Source of the DNA: Myxococcales bacterium
GTDB taxonomy: Bacteria; Myxococcota_A; Polyangia; Polyangiales; Polyangiaceae
Direction of reading: 5' to 3'
Assembly: GCA_023248785.1 (NCBI GenBank)
Contig: JAHFDX010000204.1
Location: forward strand, 1-6,762
DNA length: 6,762 nt
Of this stretch, positions 5,696 through 6,762 are shown one piece after another. Numbering within the stretch: position 1 is the first letter of the stretch; each line of letters starts with the position of its first letter. The position numbers and the translations under genes were made by a program. The notes below the pieces were generated by a model. It saw only the letters and a list, made by a program, of their open reading frames with translations, had not been told where the DNA came from and ran no database searches.

Positions 5696-6445
5696 ATGAA
5701 GGATAGGCAGGGCTTGGCACAACGCATCATCACTCCAGAGGAGCCTTCCATTGTGGTTCCAACGCTGGATCTTTCACGACGCGGCTTCTTGGGATTTGCG
5801 TCAGCGGCCGCAATCGCCGGGCTCTCATCGCCAGCATACGCAGGCCTTGTCCGCAACAGCACGCAGGCGTTGCTTGAGTGTTCAAAGCTCGTGAATTTCG
5901 AAATCGAGAAAGTCTCGGAGTTTTTCTTCGATCAAAAAACTGGCGAGAAGATTCGCTTTATCTACGGAAAAAAAGGCGAATTCAGGGGCGACTACCGAGT
6001 TCTTCCCAAGGGCTTCATTCCATTCGAGCACTACCATAAGGTGCAATCTGAAGTGTTCGACATGCGCGCGGGAAGCAACTTCATCCTGCGCATCGACGGC
6101 AAGAAACACGTCGCGAAAAAGGGGATGACCGTGACGGTGCCCGCGGGAGCCGATCACATCGGGCACAACGCGGGTACGGAGGAGGCGCAGTTCGTCGTCG
6201 ACTTTCTTCCGAAGCTCGATGCCGACTTATTGTTTGAACGGTACTGGAAAATTTGCAATGACGGACACGTCGACGCGCACGGTCGCCCAAACCTCGGAAG
6301 GCTTCTCGAGGAGACCTGCGACCTCAAGTCGGCGACGTACAATTCGCACATCCCAGAGCCTCTTCAAGTGGCCGCGCGCGAGGCCGCTGCCGCCTTGAAG
6401 AAGGCCGGCAAAAAGATCGAGCATTGCGTAAGCGAAAATGGCTGA
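5696..6445 (+). CDS. Tat-exported single-domain cupin
   Basis: A 249-residue protein with a twin-arginine signal: SRRGFLGF (27-34), hydrophobic ASAAAIAGL (35-43) and an A-Y-A cleavage site before Gly50, so it should be exported already folded. The mature part holds one cupin barrel (about 95-170). Motif 1 is HYHKVQSEVFDMRAG (112-126) with His112, His114 and Glu119; motif 2 is KGMTVTVPAGADHIGHNAG (142-160) with Gly143, Pro149, Gly151, His154 and Asn158. The full metal-binding set (three His, one Glu) is present, so a bound metal is likely. The helical tail (171-249) has Cys187, Cys208 and Cys244. Cupins of this type may be dioxygenases, isomerases or metal-storage proteins; the reaction is not readable. 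Start choice is open: ATG 5696 has GAAAGG 8 bases upstream but gives a long 27-residue lead before the Arg pair; GTG 5753 follows a stronger AGAGGAG (5737-5743, 9-base gap) and leaves a typical 8-residue lead, giving 230 residues. It overlaps the next gene by 8 bases. Confidence 0.88.
   Translation: MKDRQGLAQRIITPEEPSIVVPTLDLSRRGFLGFASAAAIAGLSSPAYAGLVRNSTQALLECSKLVNFEIEKVSEFFFDQKTGEKIRFIYGKKGEFRGDYRVLPKGFIPFEHYHKVQSEVFDMRAGSNFILRIDGKKHVAKKGMTVTVPAGADHIGHNAGTEEAQFVVDFLPKLDADLLFERYWKICNDGHVDAHGRPNLGRLLEETCDLKSATYNSHIPEPLQVAAREAAAALKKAGKKIEHCVSENG
5737..5743 (+). promoter_or_regulatory. Strong internal Shine-Dalgarno suggesting an alternative GTG start for the cupin
   Basis: AGAGGAG ends 9 bases before an in-frame GTG at 5753. 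It complements the 16S anti-Shine-Dalgarno better than the GAAAGG before the ATG at 5696, and the shorter product has a normal-length Tat n-region. This site decides which start is real; both could be used. Confidence 0.4.
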
Positions 6446-6762
6446 CGCTGGTATCCAAGGACGCCGCGCAAGCAAAATCGCTGGGGCAAGCTTGCTCCTC
6501 GTTGGCGTCGCAGCACAAACCCAGTGTGCAAATACGAACGCTGATGCTCCAACTCCGGACGCGACCACTGCAGACGCCTCGTCGGATGCGGTGGCAAGCG
6601 ACGCTCTCTCGTTCAACGTGGACGGCGACGTTGCTACAGGATCGTGCAGTGTTCACTGCTCATCCGATATGCGAAGCGTGATCGACTGCCACGACAACGT
6701 TGTCAAAACGTGCGCAGACACAGAGGGATGTACACCAGGAGGCGAGTGCATCGCGGCGTGCG
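6438..6762 (+). CDS. Exported cysteine-rich protein, N-terminal part (possibly IgGFc-binding-like), runs off right edge
   Basis: I translated this open frame directly: 108 codons from an ATG at 6438 to the right edge. An in-frame TAA at 6429-6431 makes this ATG the first start. It overlaps the end of the cupin gene in ATGGCTGA, which implies translational coupling, since no good Shine-Dalgarno is present. Residues 1-26 form a signal peptide: Arg9, Arg10 and Lys13, then IAGASLLLVGVAA (14-26). Cys30 follows in Q-T-Q-C, which is not a standard lipobox, so cleavage after VAA or an atypical lipoprotein are both possible. Residues 31-68 are a linker rich in Asp, Ala, Ser and Thr. From 69 on the sequence is dense in cysteine: 70, 74, 84, 92, 98, 104 and 108, with the pattern DMRSVIDCHDNVVKTC (77-92) and GCTPGGECIAAC (97-108). 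This resembles the N-terminal Cys-rich lead of large myxobacterial IgGFc-binding-type surface proteins, from memory and not verifiable here. The main domain lies beyond the window. Confidence 0.72.
   Translation, partial: MADAGIQGRRASKIAGASLLLVGVAAQTQCANTNADAPTPDATTADASSDAVASDALSFNVDGDVATGSCSVHCSSDMRSVIDCHDNVVKTCADTEGCTPGGECIAAC

Overview
This is a chromosomal window from a moderately GC-rich bacterium, most likely a Myxococcota (Polyangiales-type) or a related deltaproteobacterial lineage. That placement is inference. It rests on two exported proteins with Asp/Ala/Ser/Thr/Gly-rich linkers and many cysteines, a style common in myxobacterial secretomes, next to a set of stand-alone oxidoreductases. 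No rRNA, tRNA, CRISPR array, insertion sequence or phage gene is visible.

Layout, left to right. Bases 2-385 (minus) hold the N-terminal part of a small nucleotidyltransferase-fold protein that runs off the left edge. A 176-base divergent gap leads to boxC (562-2223, plus), the lyase of the aerobic benzoyl-CoA (box) pathway and the best-identified gene here. After a 204-base gap that ends in a hairpin covering the ribosome-binding site comes a small exported Tyr/Asp/Gly-rich protein (2428-3111, plus). Next is an extended short-chain dehydrogenase/reductase (3191-4180, plus). It faces, tail to tail, a saccharopine-dehydrogenase-like / trans-acting enoyl reductase-like protein (4245-5456, minus). 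A 239-base divergent region with an 8-bp inverted repeat precedes a Tat-exported cupin (5696-6445, plus). An 8-base overlap leads into the truncated start of an exported cysteine-rich protein (6438 to the right edge, plus).

How the genes relate. The only pair that looks co-transcribed and translationally coupled is the Tat cupin and the Cys-rich exported protein. boxC stands without boxA, boxB or a benzoate-CoA ligase gene in the window, so its pathway partners must lie elsewhere or its role differs. The two Rossmann-fold reductases are convergent, not an operon, and nothing here proves a common substrate. Most of the window is ordinary metabolic and secretome content. The points deserving a second look are the nucleotidyltransferase with a possible lost catalytic carboxylate, the hairpin over a Shine-Dalgarno, the cupin/Cys-rich pair with its upstream dyad, and the orphan boxC. 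I see no clear evidence of a complete new defence, mobile or biosynthetic system.
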